DNA from: Candidatus Falkowiibacteriota bacterium
GTDB taxonomy: Bacteria; Patescibacteriota; Patescibacteriia; Patescibacteriales; VMTK01
Length of the DNA: 53,566 nucleotides
Direction of reading: 5' to 3'
NCBI GenBank assembly: GCA_013791585.1
Contig: VMTK01000013.1
Coordinates: 1 to 53,566 of the forward strand
How positions within the stretch are numbered: position 1 is the first letter of the stretch; the number at the start of each line of letters is the position of its first letter. Made by a program: the position numbers and the translations under genes. The notes below the pieces were generated by a model. That model saw only the letters and a list, made by a program, of their open reading frames with translations, was not told the origin of the DNA and ran no database searches. This document shows, piece by piece, positions 1 to 7,155 of the stretch.

Positions 1-122
1 ACACGAAAACACGAAAACACGAAAACACGAAAACACGAAAACACGAAAACACGAAAACACGAAAACACGAAAACACGAAAACACGAAAACACGAAAACAC
101 GAAAACACGAAAACACGAAAAC
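1..122. repeat. 8-bp tandem repeat (acacgaaa)n
   Basis: About 15 near-perfect copies of the 8-bp unit acacgaaa run from the window edge. There are no spacers, so this is a minisatellite and not CRISPR. The same unit with g changed to a occurs inside livG next to a shared palindromic core. Confidence 0.95.
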
Positions 123-136
123 ACTAATATTAAAAA

Positions 137-180
137 GTGTTTTCGTGTTTTGAGGCGAAGCCGAGTGTTTTCGTGTTTTT
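137..180. repeat. Palindromic repeat, family P3 (copy 1)
   Basis: A core at 145-173 (gaggcgaagccgag flanked by gtgtttt arms) is the exact reverse complement of 25199-25227, which lies in the livG coding region. The flanks at 110-155 form an inverted repeat of the acacgaaa type. Confidence 0.8.
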
Positions 181-183
181 GTT

Positions 184-212
184 TTGACAGAAATGCGCGT
201 ATTTGGTATATT
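184..212 (+). promoter_or_regulatory. Sigma70-type promoter, leaderless arrangement
   Basis: TTGACA (184-189), a 17-bp spacer and TATATT (207-212) lie just before the ATG at 219. Only 6 nt separate the -10 hexamer from the start codon, so transcription should begin at or beside the ATG and leave no Shine-Dalgarno leader. Confidence 0.75.
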
Positions 213-218
213 TACAAT

Positions 219-621
219 ATGCAGAAGCAATTGAATGAGCAAATGGACTATTGGAAACAATCCGCTCAAAAAAATCTTGATGCGGCTAAAGTTTTATTTG
301 ATAATAAGCATTATGATTCCTGCCTTTTTTTTCGGGCATCTTGCTTTGGAAAAAATAATTAAAGGATTGGTTATTAAGCAAATAAATAAAGCGGCGCCGC
401 TTATTCATGATTTAGAAAGATTGGCATTACTGGCGAAATTAGAATTAAGCGAAGAGCAAATAAAACACCTTAGAACTATTACTGATTTTAGCATAGCAGG
501 CCGTTATAGCGAGATTAAATATAATTTTTATAAAAAATGCACCAAAGAATACACTGAAAAAAATTTAAAAATTATTAAAGAATTATTTTTATGCATAGAA
601 AAAAAATACCAAAAAAAGTAA
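219..621 (+). pseudogene. HEPN-domain protein, frameshifted
   Basis: Partner of the downstream nucleotidyltransferase. It begins MQKQLNEQMDYWKQSAQKNL and reads ...HYDSCLFF in one frame, then continues as GHLALEKIIKGL...EKKYQKK in the next frame. The break lies in a run of eight T near 322-331. The joined protein would be about 133 residues, helical, typical of HEPN proteins paired with MNT genes, but without the RX4HXY ribonuclease motif. It overlaps the MNT gene by 31 nt. The paralogue at 35604-36001 is also frameshifted, at a different site. A sequencing error or slippage at the T-run is an alternative to true inactivation. Confidence 0.75.
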
Positions 622-923
622 GCGCGGAAATTAAAAGATATGTCAAAACGCTTCAAGAAGACGATTTGCCTGTTAAAAAGGTGATTCTTTTCGGATCTTT
701 TGCCAAAGGCAGGCAGCGCGAATGGAGCGATATTGATTTATGCATTATTTCCCCTAAATTTAAAGATGCATGGAGCGCTTTAGAATATTTATGGTCTAAA
801 AGAAAAATTTTTGATATAAAATATACTATTGAGCCAATCGGTTTTAGTCCAAAGGATTTTCAAGACAAATACGATTCGCTTATTCAAGAAATAAAAACAA
901 CAGGCATTGAAATACCTGTTTAA
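591..923 (+). CDS. MNT-type nucleotidyltransferase
   Basis: 110 residues. Minimal nucleotidyltransferase (pol-beta fold) with the GSX10DXD signature seen as GSFAKGRQREWSDID. In HEPN/MNT pairs such proteins act as antitoxins, in characterised cases by adenylylating the HEPN toxin; here that is an inference. The start overlaps the end of the HEPN frame, which supports translational coupling. The product is close to the MNT at 35299-35628: both end in EIKTTGIEIPV. The gene is intact although its HEPN partner is broken. Confidence 0.85.
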   Translation: MHRKKIPKKVSAEIKRYVKTLQEDDLPVKKVILFGSFAKGRQREWSDIDLCIISPKFKDAWSALEYLWSKRKIFDIKYTIEPIGFSPKDFQDKYDSLIQEIKTTGIEIPV

Positions 924-929
924 AACATT

Positions 930-1970
930 ATGGAAATAAACAAAAAGCCGATTAGCATTAATATTACGACATTTACCATAATCAAGATTATTTTGGTTTT
1001 CTTGCTGCTTTATTTTTTGTATTTAATCAAAGATATTTTAGCGATTCTTTTCGTGTCCTTGATTTTAGCCAGCGCGGTTGATCCATGGGTTGACTGGATG
1101 CATCGCAAGAAACTGCCCAGGAGCTTGTCAATATTGTTTATTTATTTCGTGATGTTAAGCGTTATCGGCTCGGTTATATATTTGATAATTCCGCCCATAG
1201 CCAAGGAAATCGGCGAAATATCAGTGAATTTTCCGCAATATCTTGAGAAAATTATATCCACTTTTTCCGCGCTGAAAGAATACTCGGCCCAGCACGGAAT
1301 TTTAGATAATATAAAAGACAGCTTGGGTTCGGTAAGCTCTAATCTGCAAAAGGCCGCCGGCGGGGTATTCTCCACCATTTCCAGCATTTTCGGCGGAATT
1401 TTTTCTTTCTTTTTGATTTTGGTAATAACTTTTTACATGGTGGTTGAGGAAAGCGCCATCAAGAAATTAGTCTGGTCAATAGCGCCGGAAAAGCATCAGC
1501 CGTATATCATGCAGCTGATAAACCGCATGCAGAAAAAAATCGGCTTATGGCTGCGCGGACAGCTTATTTTAAGCTTGGTTATATTTATTTTAACTTATAC
1601 CGGACTTTCAATATTAGGCGTTGAATACGCGCTGGTGCTGGCTTTGATCGCCGGCTTGACCGAATTCGTGCCGTATCTCGGGCCTCTTTTGGGCGCGATT
1701 CCCGCTGTTTTTCTGGCATTCACCCAGTCGCCGACATTGGCTTTGTTCGTGGCCGGATTATACTATATTATACAATTGGTGGAGAATAATATTTTGGTGC
1801 CGAAGATAATGCAGAAAGCGGTAGGGCTTAATCCTATCGTAAGCATTTCGGTTTTGCTGATCGGGTTTAAAGTAGCCGGAGTAGTCGGCGCCATTTTATC
1901 CATACCGGTTGCCACGGCAATCAGCGTTTTTGTCCAAGATTTGTTTGACAGCAAAGCGAAAGCGGAGTAA
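930..1970 (+). CDS. AI-2E family transporter (PerM-like permease)
   Basis: 346-residue polytopic membrane protein. Hydrophobic segments near residues 15-50 and 65-90, then a soluble central stretch (about 95-150), then membrane segments to the C-terminus. The late segment ALIAGLTEFVPYLGPLLGAI is the family signature (PF01594). Members have been proposed as autoinducer-2 exporters or ion antiporters, so the substrate cannot be assigned. The start lies 6 nt after the MNT stop, giving a possible operon, although the pairing looks incidental. Confidence 0.9.
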   Translation: MEINKKPISINITTFTIIKIILVFLLLYFLYLIKDILAILFVSLILASAVDPWVDWMHRKKLPRSLSILFIYFVMLSVIGSVIYLIIPPIAKEIGEISVNFPQYLEKIISTFSALKEYSAQHGILDNIKDSLGSVSSNLQKAAGGVFSTISSIFGGIFSFFLILVITFYMVVEESAIKKLVWSIAPEKHQPYIMQLINRMQKKIGLWLRGQLILSLVIFILTYTGLSILGVEYALVLALIAGLTEFVPYLGPLLGAIPAVFLAFTQSPTLALFVAGLYYIIQLVENNILVPKIMQKAVGLNPIVSISVLLIGFKVAGVVGAILSIPVATAISVFVQDLFDSKAKAE

Positions 1971-1982
1971 TGTTTTAAAAAT

Positions 1983-2294
1983 ATGGACGCTCAAAAAGAA
2001 ATTAAAAGAATCACCAAGCAGATTGTTAAAAATTATAATCCGGAAAAAATTATTCTTTTCGGCAGTTTTGCTTATGGCAAGCCAAAGCCGTCCAGCGATA
2101 TTGATTTGTTGATTATTAAAAAAAGCAGAAAAAAAAGAGTAGAGAGAATTAAGGAAATTTTAATGAAGACAGAAAGCGATATTCCTTTAGAGCCGCTGGT
2201 TTATACTCCAAAAGAAATTAAGAATCGCATTGATTTAGGCGATTTCTTTTTTCAAGATATTTTTAAAAAGGGTAAGGTTCTTTATGCTAGATAA
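1983..2294 (+). CDS. Orphan MNT-type nucleotidyltransferase
   Basis: 103 residues with GSFAYGKPKPSSDID matching GSX10DXD and a pol-beta minimal nucleotidyltransferase fold. No HEPN gene lies on either side: upstream is the AI-2E permease, downstream a terminator and a convergent gene. It may be a leftover of a HEPN/MNT pair or act on a distant HEPN partner. Confidence 0.85.
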   Translation: MDAQKEIKRITKQIVKNYNPEKIILFGSFAYGKPKPSSDIDLLIIKKSRKKRVERIKEILMKTESDIPLEPLVYTPKEIKNRIDLGDFFFQDIFKKGKVLYAR

Positions 2295-2340
2295 TTATAT
2301 TGAATTGTTTTAAGTACTTTAAAAATAAATTGAAAATAAA

Positions 2341-2374
2341 GAAAAGGGCTATGCGATCGTATAGCCCTTTTTGA
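2341..2374. terminator. Bidirectional intrinsic terminator
   Basis: Near-perfect hairpin aaagggctatgcgatcgtat agcccttttt between the convergent MNT gene (+) and the 92-residue gene (-). A-run and T-run flanks allow termination from both directions. Confidence 0.8.
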
Positions 2375-2391
2375 GTTTGGTAGCATTTTTA

Positions 2392-2670
2392 TTAACAAGG
2401 ACAGAATTCTCTAAAATCTAATCTGCGAGGAGTGTCCTCATTTTTTATTAACAACCTGACACTATATTCTAATTGTTTAAATTCAGCAGGTGAAATTTCT
2501 AATTCTTCAAAGCTTATTTCTCCTTTTTCGAGAAGGTTTTCCACTATACTAAAGTGCCTTCCCCTAAAAAAGGGATTAAATGTTTCATTTTTTGCGCTTT
2601 GAAGACTTATTTCAGCATCCTTTTTTTCGGTTATTTCATAGAACGACGATCCTATTTTTTTCCATTTCAT
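2392..2670 (-). CDS. Hypothetical protein, 92 aa
   Basis: Not recognised. It starts MKWKKIGSSFYEITEKKDAE behind a strong Shine-Dalgarno (AGGAGG about 8 nt upstream on the minus strand). The sequence is mixed alpha/beta, acidic in the middle (EKGEISFEELEIS) and ends in FREFCPC. No signal peptide or membrane segment. It is a single-gene unit ending at the bidirectional terminator. Confidence 0.65.
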   Translation of the reverse strand: MKWKKIGSSFYEITEKKDAEISLQSAKNETFNPFFRGRHFSIVENLLEKGEISFEELEISPAEFKQLEYSVRLLIKNEDTPRRLDFREFCPC

Positions 2671-2749
2671 TTTTCTTCCCTCCTTTTTTTGTTAAGGCAT
2701 GTAAATAACACTATTTCCAAACTTCAAATCAGCTTAGCAAACTAAGCCG

Positions 2750-2955
2750 TAAAAGTCAATGATCGCAGCGGAAAACTAGAATCAATACCTATTGCACCAC
2801 CTTAATAATAAGTAATATAAGTGTTGAAATTTAATTGCTACATGTCGATATTATCAAAATTAGCTTAAATAATCATATAGGAAGTTGTTAAATTGCCAAA
2901 TAATGTAGTAGTTAAATACATACAGGGTGGTGCAGTAGAACCTTGAATCTACAAA
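2750..2955. other. Non-coding interval with tgcaccacc inverted repeat
   Basis: No gene is visible. The arms tgcaccacc (2792-2800) and ggtggtgca (2926-2934) enclose about 125 bp of AT-rich sequence, with imperfect extension of the arms (ctaYtgcaccaccYt). It may be a decayed small inverted-repeat element. Confidence 0.4.
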
Positions 2956-3006
2956 AAAACGCCTAAAGCGCCGTCGTTTTTAAGAAATGACAGCGCTTTA
3001 GGCGCT
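2956..3006 (-). terminator. Terminator of tRNA-Leu
   Basis: On the minus strand a long stem (gcgcctaaagcgctgtc with its complement) is followed by a run of T just downstream of the tRNA 3' end. Confidence 0.85.
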
Positions 3007-3019
3007 TACAGAAGTTTTG

Positions 3020-3103
3020 TGCCCAGGGAGGGAGTTGAACCCTCACTCTGTTGCCAGAACGGGATTTTGAGTCCCGCGTGTCTACCAGTTTCACCACCTG
3101 GGC
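3020..3103 (-). tRNA. tRNA-Leu (anticodon CAA)
   Basis: 84-nt class II tRNA. The acceptor stem GCCCAGG pairs with CCTGGGC, followed by discriminator A and no encoded CCA. The anticodon stem CGGGA/TCCCG carries loop CTCAAAA, giving anticodon CAA. There is a long variable arm (TTCTGGCAACAGAGT region) and a T-loop GTTCAACTC. It reads UUG leucine codons. Confidence 0.95.
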
Positions 3104-3143
3104 AAATAATAACAAAAAACTAGCCCTTTTTGCTAGTGATATT

Positions 3144-3172
3144 ATTATAATGCAAGCAATAAAAATTGTCAA
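3144..3172 (-). promoter_or_regulatory. Consensus promoter of tRNA-Leu
   Basis: On the minus strand: TTGACA (3172-3167), a 17-bp spacer and TATAAT (3149-3144). Both hexamers are perfect. The expected start is near 3137, giving a leader of about 33 nt before the tRNA. Confidence 0.85.
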
Positions 3173-3194
3173 AAGCAGGAAGACAGGGTATAAT
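3166..3194 (+). promoter_or_regulatory. Promoter of parA, overlapping the tRNA promoter
   Basis: TTGTCA (3166-3171), 17 bp and TATAAT (3189-3194). Its -35 hexamer overlaps the -35 of the divergent tRNA-Leu promoter by five bases, so both promoters cannot hold RNA polymerase at once. Confidence 0.75.
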
Positions 3195-3256
3195 AAAAAT
3201 ATAATTCAAATACTACAAATAATATTCAAATGCCTCAAATGTTAATTATCAAAATA

Positions 3257-3326
3257 ATTTGAATAACATTCGTAGAATTGAATTATTATTTGAAGCATTT
3301 GAATAACATTCGTAGATTTGAATTAT
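3257..3326. repeat. Two 30-bp direct repeats before parA
   Basis: 3257-3286 and 3297-3326 share atttgaataacattcgtaga followed by a/t and ttgaattat, with one mismatch. They start 40 bp apart and end 5 nt before the parA ATG, where ParA or ParB autoregulation could act. No canonical parS (TGTTTCACGTGAAACA) is seen. Confidence 0.6.
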
Positions 3327-3331
3327 ATAAC

Positions 3332-4093
3332 ATGGGCAAAATAATCGCCATTGTAAACCAAAAAGGCGGAGTCGGCAAAACCACAACCGCTGTTAATCTG
3401 GGAGCTTACTTAAGCTATTTGGGCAAGCATGTTTTGTTAGTGGATATTGATCCTCAGGCAAACGCCACTTCCGGCATGGGCATTGACCATAAAAACTTGG
3501 AACATGGGGTGTATGAAGCGCTAATCGGCCAAAAGGAAATATATGAAGTCATAAAGCGCACTTTGCAGGAAAGGTTAAAAATAGCTCCTGCCACTGTTTC
3601 TTTGGCAGGCGCCGGAATTGAGCTGGTAGGCATGGAAGAAAGGGAATTCAGATTATTAAGAATTCTGGAAAGCGTCAAAGATGAATATGATTATATAATT
3701 ATTGACGGGCCGCCTTCTTTGGGTTTGTTGACAATCAACAGTTTGGTGGCGGCTGACGAAATATTAATTCCCATCCAGAGCGAATATTACGCTTTGGAAG
3801 GCGTGGGGCAGCTGCTGGAAACAATCGGCTTGGTGCAGAATAATTTAAAGCCGGAGCTCGGGGTGATGGGAGCCGTGATCACTATGTTTGACAAGCGCAA
3901 CAGATTGTCAGCTTCCGTGATGAACGAGCTGTACCAGTATTTTCCCAACCGCGTATTCCGTTCAATCATCCCCAGGAGCGTGCGGCTGGCAGAGGCGCCG
4001 AGTTTTGGCAGGTCTATTCTTCATTATGATCCAAAATCAAAAGGCGGGCGGGCTTATGAGAAATTAGCAAGAGAGATTATTAATTTGGAATAA
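3332..4093 (+). CDS. parA: Chromosome-partitioning ATPase ParA
   Basis: 253 residues from the ATG at 3332 (MGKIIAIVNQKGGVGKTT), the normal start for the family; an upstream in-frame ATG would add a non-conserved tail made of the direct repeats. Deviant Walker A KGGVGKTT near residue 11-18, Walker A' DIDPQ near 40, Walker B IIDGPPSLG near 110. ParA/Soj ATPases drive segregation of ParB-parS complexes at the nucleoid. parB follows after 75 bp, the usual order. Confidence 0.95.
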   Translation: MGKIIAIVNQKGGVGKTTTAVNLGAYLSYLGKHVLLVDIDPQANATSGMGIDHKNLEHGVYEALIGQKEIYEVIKRTLQERLKIAPATVSLAGAGIELVGMEEREFRLLRILESVKDEYDYIIIDGPPSLGLLTINSLVAADEILIPIQSEYYALEGVGQLLETIGLVQNNLKPELGVMGAVITMFDKRNRLSASVMNELYQYFPNRVFRSIIPRSVRLAEAPSFGRSILHYDPKSKGGRAYEKLAREIINLE

Positions 4094-4168
4094 ATTATTT
4101 AGTTTTTAAATTAACGAGTTAACGGGTTAACGAGTTGTTGTTAGAATTAAATAATTATTATAAAAATT

Positions 4169-5047
4169 ATGAACAATGGTTTAGGCAGGGGACTAAGCTC
4201 CCTTATTCCTCAAAAAGCGAAAAAGATGGCGGAAACTTCCAAGGGCGAAGCGGTGGTTGACATTGCCGGCGAAGATGATAAAGGCAGGATATTAAACATC
4301 GCGCCCGGCAAGATAAAAACAAATCCGCTTCAGCCGCGCAAAAATTTTGCCGGCCAGCCCATGGATGAGCTGGCGGAGTCAATCAAGCAATACGGCATAA
4401 TCCAGCCCCTGATAGCCAGCAGAAATAATGGCGGCTACGAGCTGATAGCCGGGGAGCGAAGATTAATGGCCGCCAGCGCGCTCGGATTAAAAACGGTTCC
4501 GGTTATAATACGGGATATAAAAGAGCAGGAGAAGCTGGAAGTGGCGCTGATAGAAAATATACAGCGCCAAGACCTGAATGCCGTTGAGCAGGCGCTGGCT
4601 TTTCGCAAGCTGATTGATGAATTTAATTTAAGCCAGGAAGACATGGCAAGGCGGGTCGGCAAATCAAGGTCGTCCGTATCAAACTCTCTTCGCATCCTTA
4701 ATCTGCCGGAGGAAATACAGCAAGCTTTAATAGAAGGCAGAATAAGCGAAGGCCATTCCAAAATAATAGCCGGCTTGGATTCTCCTGAAAAGCAAATGGC
4801 TTTGTTCAGGAAAATAACGCGCGGCGGCTTGTCCGTAGACGGCTGTGCCAAGGAAGCGCGAGTTATGGGAGGGACAAAAGCGGCGCGCATTAAAATCAAT
4901 TACGGCGACAAAGATAAGGAATTTGCTTTTAGGGAATTTTTCGGCGCCAAGGTGGAGGTAAAGCGAAAAGGCAAGGGCGGGCAGATTATTATTGATTTTT
5001 ACAGCGATGACGAGCTGAGGGAGATTGTTGAGAAAGTGAAGGGTTGA
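4169..5047 (+). CDS. parB: Chromosome-partitioning protein ParB
   Basis: 292 residues. It starts NNGLGRGLSSLIP, the conserved ParB/Spo0J N-terminal peptide that contacts ParA. The CTPase/ParB-N domain (NPLQPRKNF at about 50-60; ELIAGERRLMAA at about 90-101; ENIQRQDLN at about 129) precedes the helix-turn-helix parS-binding domain (VGKSRSSVSNSLRILNLP, about 170-188) and the C-terminal dimerisation region. It forms an operon with parA; an A+T-rich interval with a triple taacgRgtt motif lies between them. Confidence 0.95.
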   Translation: MNNGLGRGLSSLIPQKAKKMAETSKGEAVVDIAGEDDKGRILNIAPGKIKTNPLQPRKNFAGQPMDELAESIKQYGIIQPLIASRNNGGYELIAGERRLMAASALGLKTVPVIIRDIKEQEKLEVALIENIQRQDLNAVEQALAFRKLIDEFNLSQEDMARRVGKSRSSVSNSLRILNLPEEIQQALIEGRISEGHSKIIAGLDSPEKQMALFRKITRGGLSVDGCAKEARVMGGTKAARIKINYGDKDKEFAFREFFGAKVEVKRKGKGGQIIIDFYSDDELREIVEKVKG

Positions 5048-5061
5048 TTGCGGGAATGTAA

Positions 5062-5134
5062 GAACGCGCCATGGCGCGTTCACGCGCTTGATTGATGAGG
5101 GGTCTGATGAAACCGTTACAAAATGTAACGGTTT
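5062..5134. repeat. Perfect 20-bp palindrome and hairpin after parB
   Basis: gaacgcgccatggcgcgttc (5062-5081) is a perfect palindrome 14 bp after the parB stop. A second hairpin, aaccgttacaaaatgtaacg gtt, lies at 5111-5133. Neither has a clear U-tract. Confidence 0.7.
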
Positions 5135-5231
5135 GAAAATGATAGCTCCTGACGGTAAAATGCGCTTAACTGATGTCGCTGATACTAAGACAGCGCTTCG
5201 TTTGATTAATCCAATATCATCGCTCGTTTGA
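5133..5231 (+). pseudogene. Fragment of BRO/DinD-like DNA-damage-inducible protein
   Basis: Reading from TTG at 5133: LKMIAPDGKMRLTDVADTKT then ALRLINPISSLV and a TGA stop. The segment resembles the APDGKMRLTDVADTE...RLIQSIPS part of BRO-N/DinD-type proteins (family resemblance from memory). Only about 32 codons remain, so it is a remnant. A C-terminal fragment of a DinD-like protein lies at 14741-14845. Confidence 0.45.
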
Positions 5232-5235
5232 CAGC

Positions 5236-5264
5236 TTGACCTTTGCCGTATTTTTTGTTATTTT
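5236..5264 (+). promoter_or_regulatory. Promoter of the toxin/DUF2283 pair
   Basis: TTGACC (5236-5241), 17 bp, TATTTT (5259-5264); an alternative -10 TATAGT lies 5 nt further on. The ttgccgtattttttgtta stretch resembles the leaders at 5908, 6995 and 9354. Confidence 0.5.
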
Positions 5265-5305
5265 ATAGTTAAGAATAAAGGCGATTTTTTGTTAATAATG
5301 TTATT

Positions 5306-5641
5306 ATGGCTAAATTTATTCAAAGCGCTAATCTTTTTGAAGTTCGCTCCGTGTTGGGCAAGAATATTAGGACAACAAAAAGATACTGGGAATTCATTGT
5401 TAAATTTAAGCATGCTGAATTAGAAAATAAATTGCCGGAAGTTTTAAAAACAATTCAAAAAGCTCAATTTGTTTATCAAGACACAGAACATAAAGAAATT
5501 TTTCTTTATTATTATAAAATTAACAAGCATTGGATTTGCGCGGTTTGCCGGCATTTAAGCCAAGACGGCTTTCTAGTAACAGCTTACTTAACAGCCAAAT
5601 CCAAGCGCAGAGGCATAAAAGTATGGCCAAAGAAAAAATAA
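5306..5641 (+). CDS. Probable toxin of the RelE/barnase-like (PBECR) class
   Basis: 111 residues. The C-terminal half, EIFLYYYKINKHWICAVCRHL then GFLVTAYLTAKSKRRGIKVW, resembles small RNase-fold toxin domains of the PBECR2 kind, where a tyrosine/arginine strand is followed by FxxTAYxT. This is family resemblance without a search. It overlaps the downstream DUF2283 gene by 19 nt, the layout of a toxin-antitoxin operon with the toxin first. No membrane segment. Confidence 0.55.
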   Translation: MAKFIQSANLFEVRSVLGKNIRTTKRYWEFIVKFKHAELENKLPEVLKTIQKAQFVYQDTEHKEIFLYYYKINKHWICAVCRHLSQDGFLVTAYLTAKSKRRGIKVWPKKK

Positions 5642-5883
5642 AAATTTATATTGATCCCTATGGCAACACTCTTAATATGTGGTGGGATGATCCTAAAAAA
5701 TCTTATATCTCTGAAGAAGCAAAGCATTCTTTTGATGTGATTGTTAAGGACAAAAACAATAGGGCGATTGGTTTGGAGAAAATCGGGTTTTTCCCAAAGG
5801 AAATAGATCCGATGAAATATCTTCGGGATAAAGCACAGTTTTTATTGGAAGCTAAAGTAAGATTATTAAATAAAGGCGCGTAG
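5623..5883 (+). CDS. DUF2283 family protein, probable antitoxin
   Basis: 86 residues from ATG 5623 (MAKEKIKIYIDPYGNTLNMW). The pattern DPYGNTLNMWWDD...SFDVIVKDKNNRAIGLEKIGF fits the DUF2283 fold (short beta-rich protein, YDxxxDxLYI...V..D..G.IvGIEI). DUF2283 genes commonly sit beside small RNase-like or DUF4258 toxins, so an antitoxin role is inferred. The start overlaps the upstream gene, suggesting coupling. A longer frame beginning at 5530 lies inside the toxin gene and is not favoured. Confidence 0.7.
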   Translation: MAKEKIKIYIDPYGNTLNMWWDDPKKSYISEEAKHSFDVIVKDKNNRAIGLEKIGFFPKEIDPMKYLRDKAQFLLEAKVRLLNKGA

Positions 5884-5907
5884 ATTTTTTAAACAGCTAT
5901 TCTTGAT

Positions 5908-6005
5908 TTCCCCGCTTTTTTGCTATGCTGTATTTAACAATTCAATAACAACTCATCAGCCTAACCCTTGAATTTTATGTTTTAGGTATTTTTGTAAAAA
6001 ATTTT
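5908..6005 (+). promoter_or_regulatory. Repeated leader, copy A (before antirepressor gene)
   Basis: It contains ttgatttccccgcttttttgc and, at 5960-5994, cctaacccttgaatttt then tgttttaggtat. Copies B and C (6995-7155 and 9354-9480) share these blocks. A lacks the hairpin seen in B and C. The shared promoter-like part suggests a common 5' unit for independent genes. Confidence 0.55.
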
Positions 6006-6962
6006 ATGAACGAAATAATAAATATCAAAGTTGTTCAAAAATCAATAGGCAGCGAGAAAAAGCGGTTTGTCAACGCTCGGGAATTGCATAAATGGCTAAA
6101 AGTAGGCAAGTTTTTTGCTAACTGGATAAAAGATAGAATAGAAAAATATGATTTTGCGGAGGGTACTGATTTTTTTAAAGTGATGCCATACAAAGAGCTA
6201 AAACAAGCTAAAAATTTTGATTTGCCAGATTTGGCAAATCAAAAATCAGGGCGCGGTAATTTTGACTTCACAATTTCAGGAAATCAAAAATTAAAGCGAG
6301 GCGGAGATGTAAGAAGCATAGAATATATTTTAACAATTGACATGGCAAAAGAGGCGGCAATGCTTGAGAACAATGAATTGGGCAAAAAAGTAAGAAAATA
6401 TTTTATCAGAACAGAAGAAAGGTTTAAGCAAGTGATGCGCGCGGCCTTAGAAAATCCGAAATTTATCAATCAACTTTCTAAAGATTTCAAAGAAACAAGA
6501 GAGGAGACAAAAGATTATAGAAAAGATTTTACAGACAGCATAAAGAAATATGTATCAGCCAAACATTATGGGACTTACACGGATATGTTGTATCAGTTTT
6601 TGTTCGCGGAAAGAGCGAAAGAATACAGAAAATTATTAAATTTAGCTAAAAAAGATTTAACCCGAAACACAATGTACGAAGAGATATTGTTTATTATAGG
6701 AAGTTTTGAAACAGGGCTGGCTGGGGAGCTGGAGAAAAAATATAAGAAAGATGGGGGACATTTAAACAAACAGGCGTTTATAAAAATTTTTGAACAATTT
6801 TCTTCAACGCGGAACTGGGACGCTTACAAAAAGAGAGTTAGAAAAATAATGGCGACTTATGACGAGGAGTTAAGAGATATTAGGCATCCAAAATTAATTG
6901 ATTACAAAAAAGAGTTTACAAGCGAGGACATTAAACAACTATTAGGGCAGAGAGGCGATTAA
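6006..6962 (+). CDS. AntA/AntB-type antirepressor domain protein
   Basis: 318 residues. The N-terminus (about 18-60), FVNARELHKWLKVGKFFANW then IKDRIEKYDFAEGTDFF, matches the AntA/AntB antirepressor domain of phages. A low-complexity insert (about 62-100) splits the domain before SIEYILTIDMAKEAAMLENN and RKYFIRTEERF. The C-terminal 170 residues are helical and unassigned. Phage antirepressors relieve lysogenic repression; the cellular role here is unknown. The gene lies in its own transcription unit behind leader copy A and may be phage-derived. Confidence 0.75.
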   Translation: MNEIINIKVVQKSIGSEKKRFVNARELHKWLKVGKFFANWIKDRIEKYDFAEGTDFFKVMPYKELKQAKNFDLPDLANQKSGRGNFDFTISGNQKLKRGGDVRSIEYILTIDMAKEAAMLENNELGKKVRKYFIRTEERFKQVMRAALENPKFINQLSKDFKETREETKDYRKDFTDSIKKYVSAKHYGTYTDMLYQFLFAERAKEYRKLLNLAKKDLTRNTMYEEILFIIGSFETGLAGELEKKYKKDGGHLNKQAFIKIFEQFSSTRNWDAYKKRVRKIMATYDEELRDIRHPKLIDYKKEFTSEDIKQLLGQRGD

Positions 6963-6994
6963 AATTGTTTGAATTTTAAAATTACAGTTAAGGA

Positions 6995-7155
6995 TACAAA
7001 AATGCCGTATTTTTTGCTAACTTATAATTAAATAAAACAATATATCAACCCTGTTAGATATAATGATCTAACAGGGTCAACCTAACCCTTGAATTTTTTG
7101 TTTGAGGCATGGTTGAAAATTTAAATCGATCTTTTAAAACTGAAAGGAGAAAAAC
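6995..7155 (+). promoter_or_regulatory. Repeated leader, copy B (before radical SAM gene)
   Basis: Contains ttttttgctaacttataatta (TATAAT 7023-7028), a 12-bp-stem hairpin accctgttagat/atctaacagggt (7048-7077) and cctaacccttgaattttttg (7081-7100) then tttgaggcatggttgaaaa. Copy C at 9354 matches almost base for base. A Shine-Dalgarno (aaaggaga) precedes the ATG at 7156. Confidence 0.65.

Noticed and set aside
1-122. Regular repeats that might be a CRISPR array
   Set aside because: The repeats are 8 bp and directly tandem with no unique spacers, and no cas genes are present.
2790-2936. Insertion sequence bounded by tgcaccacc arms
   Set aside because: Arms are short and imperfect, the interior has no gene, and no target duplication is visible; kept only as a low-confidence inverted repeat.
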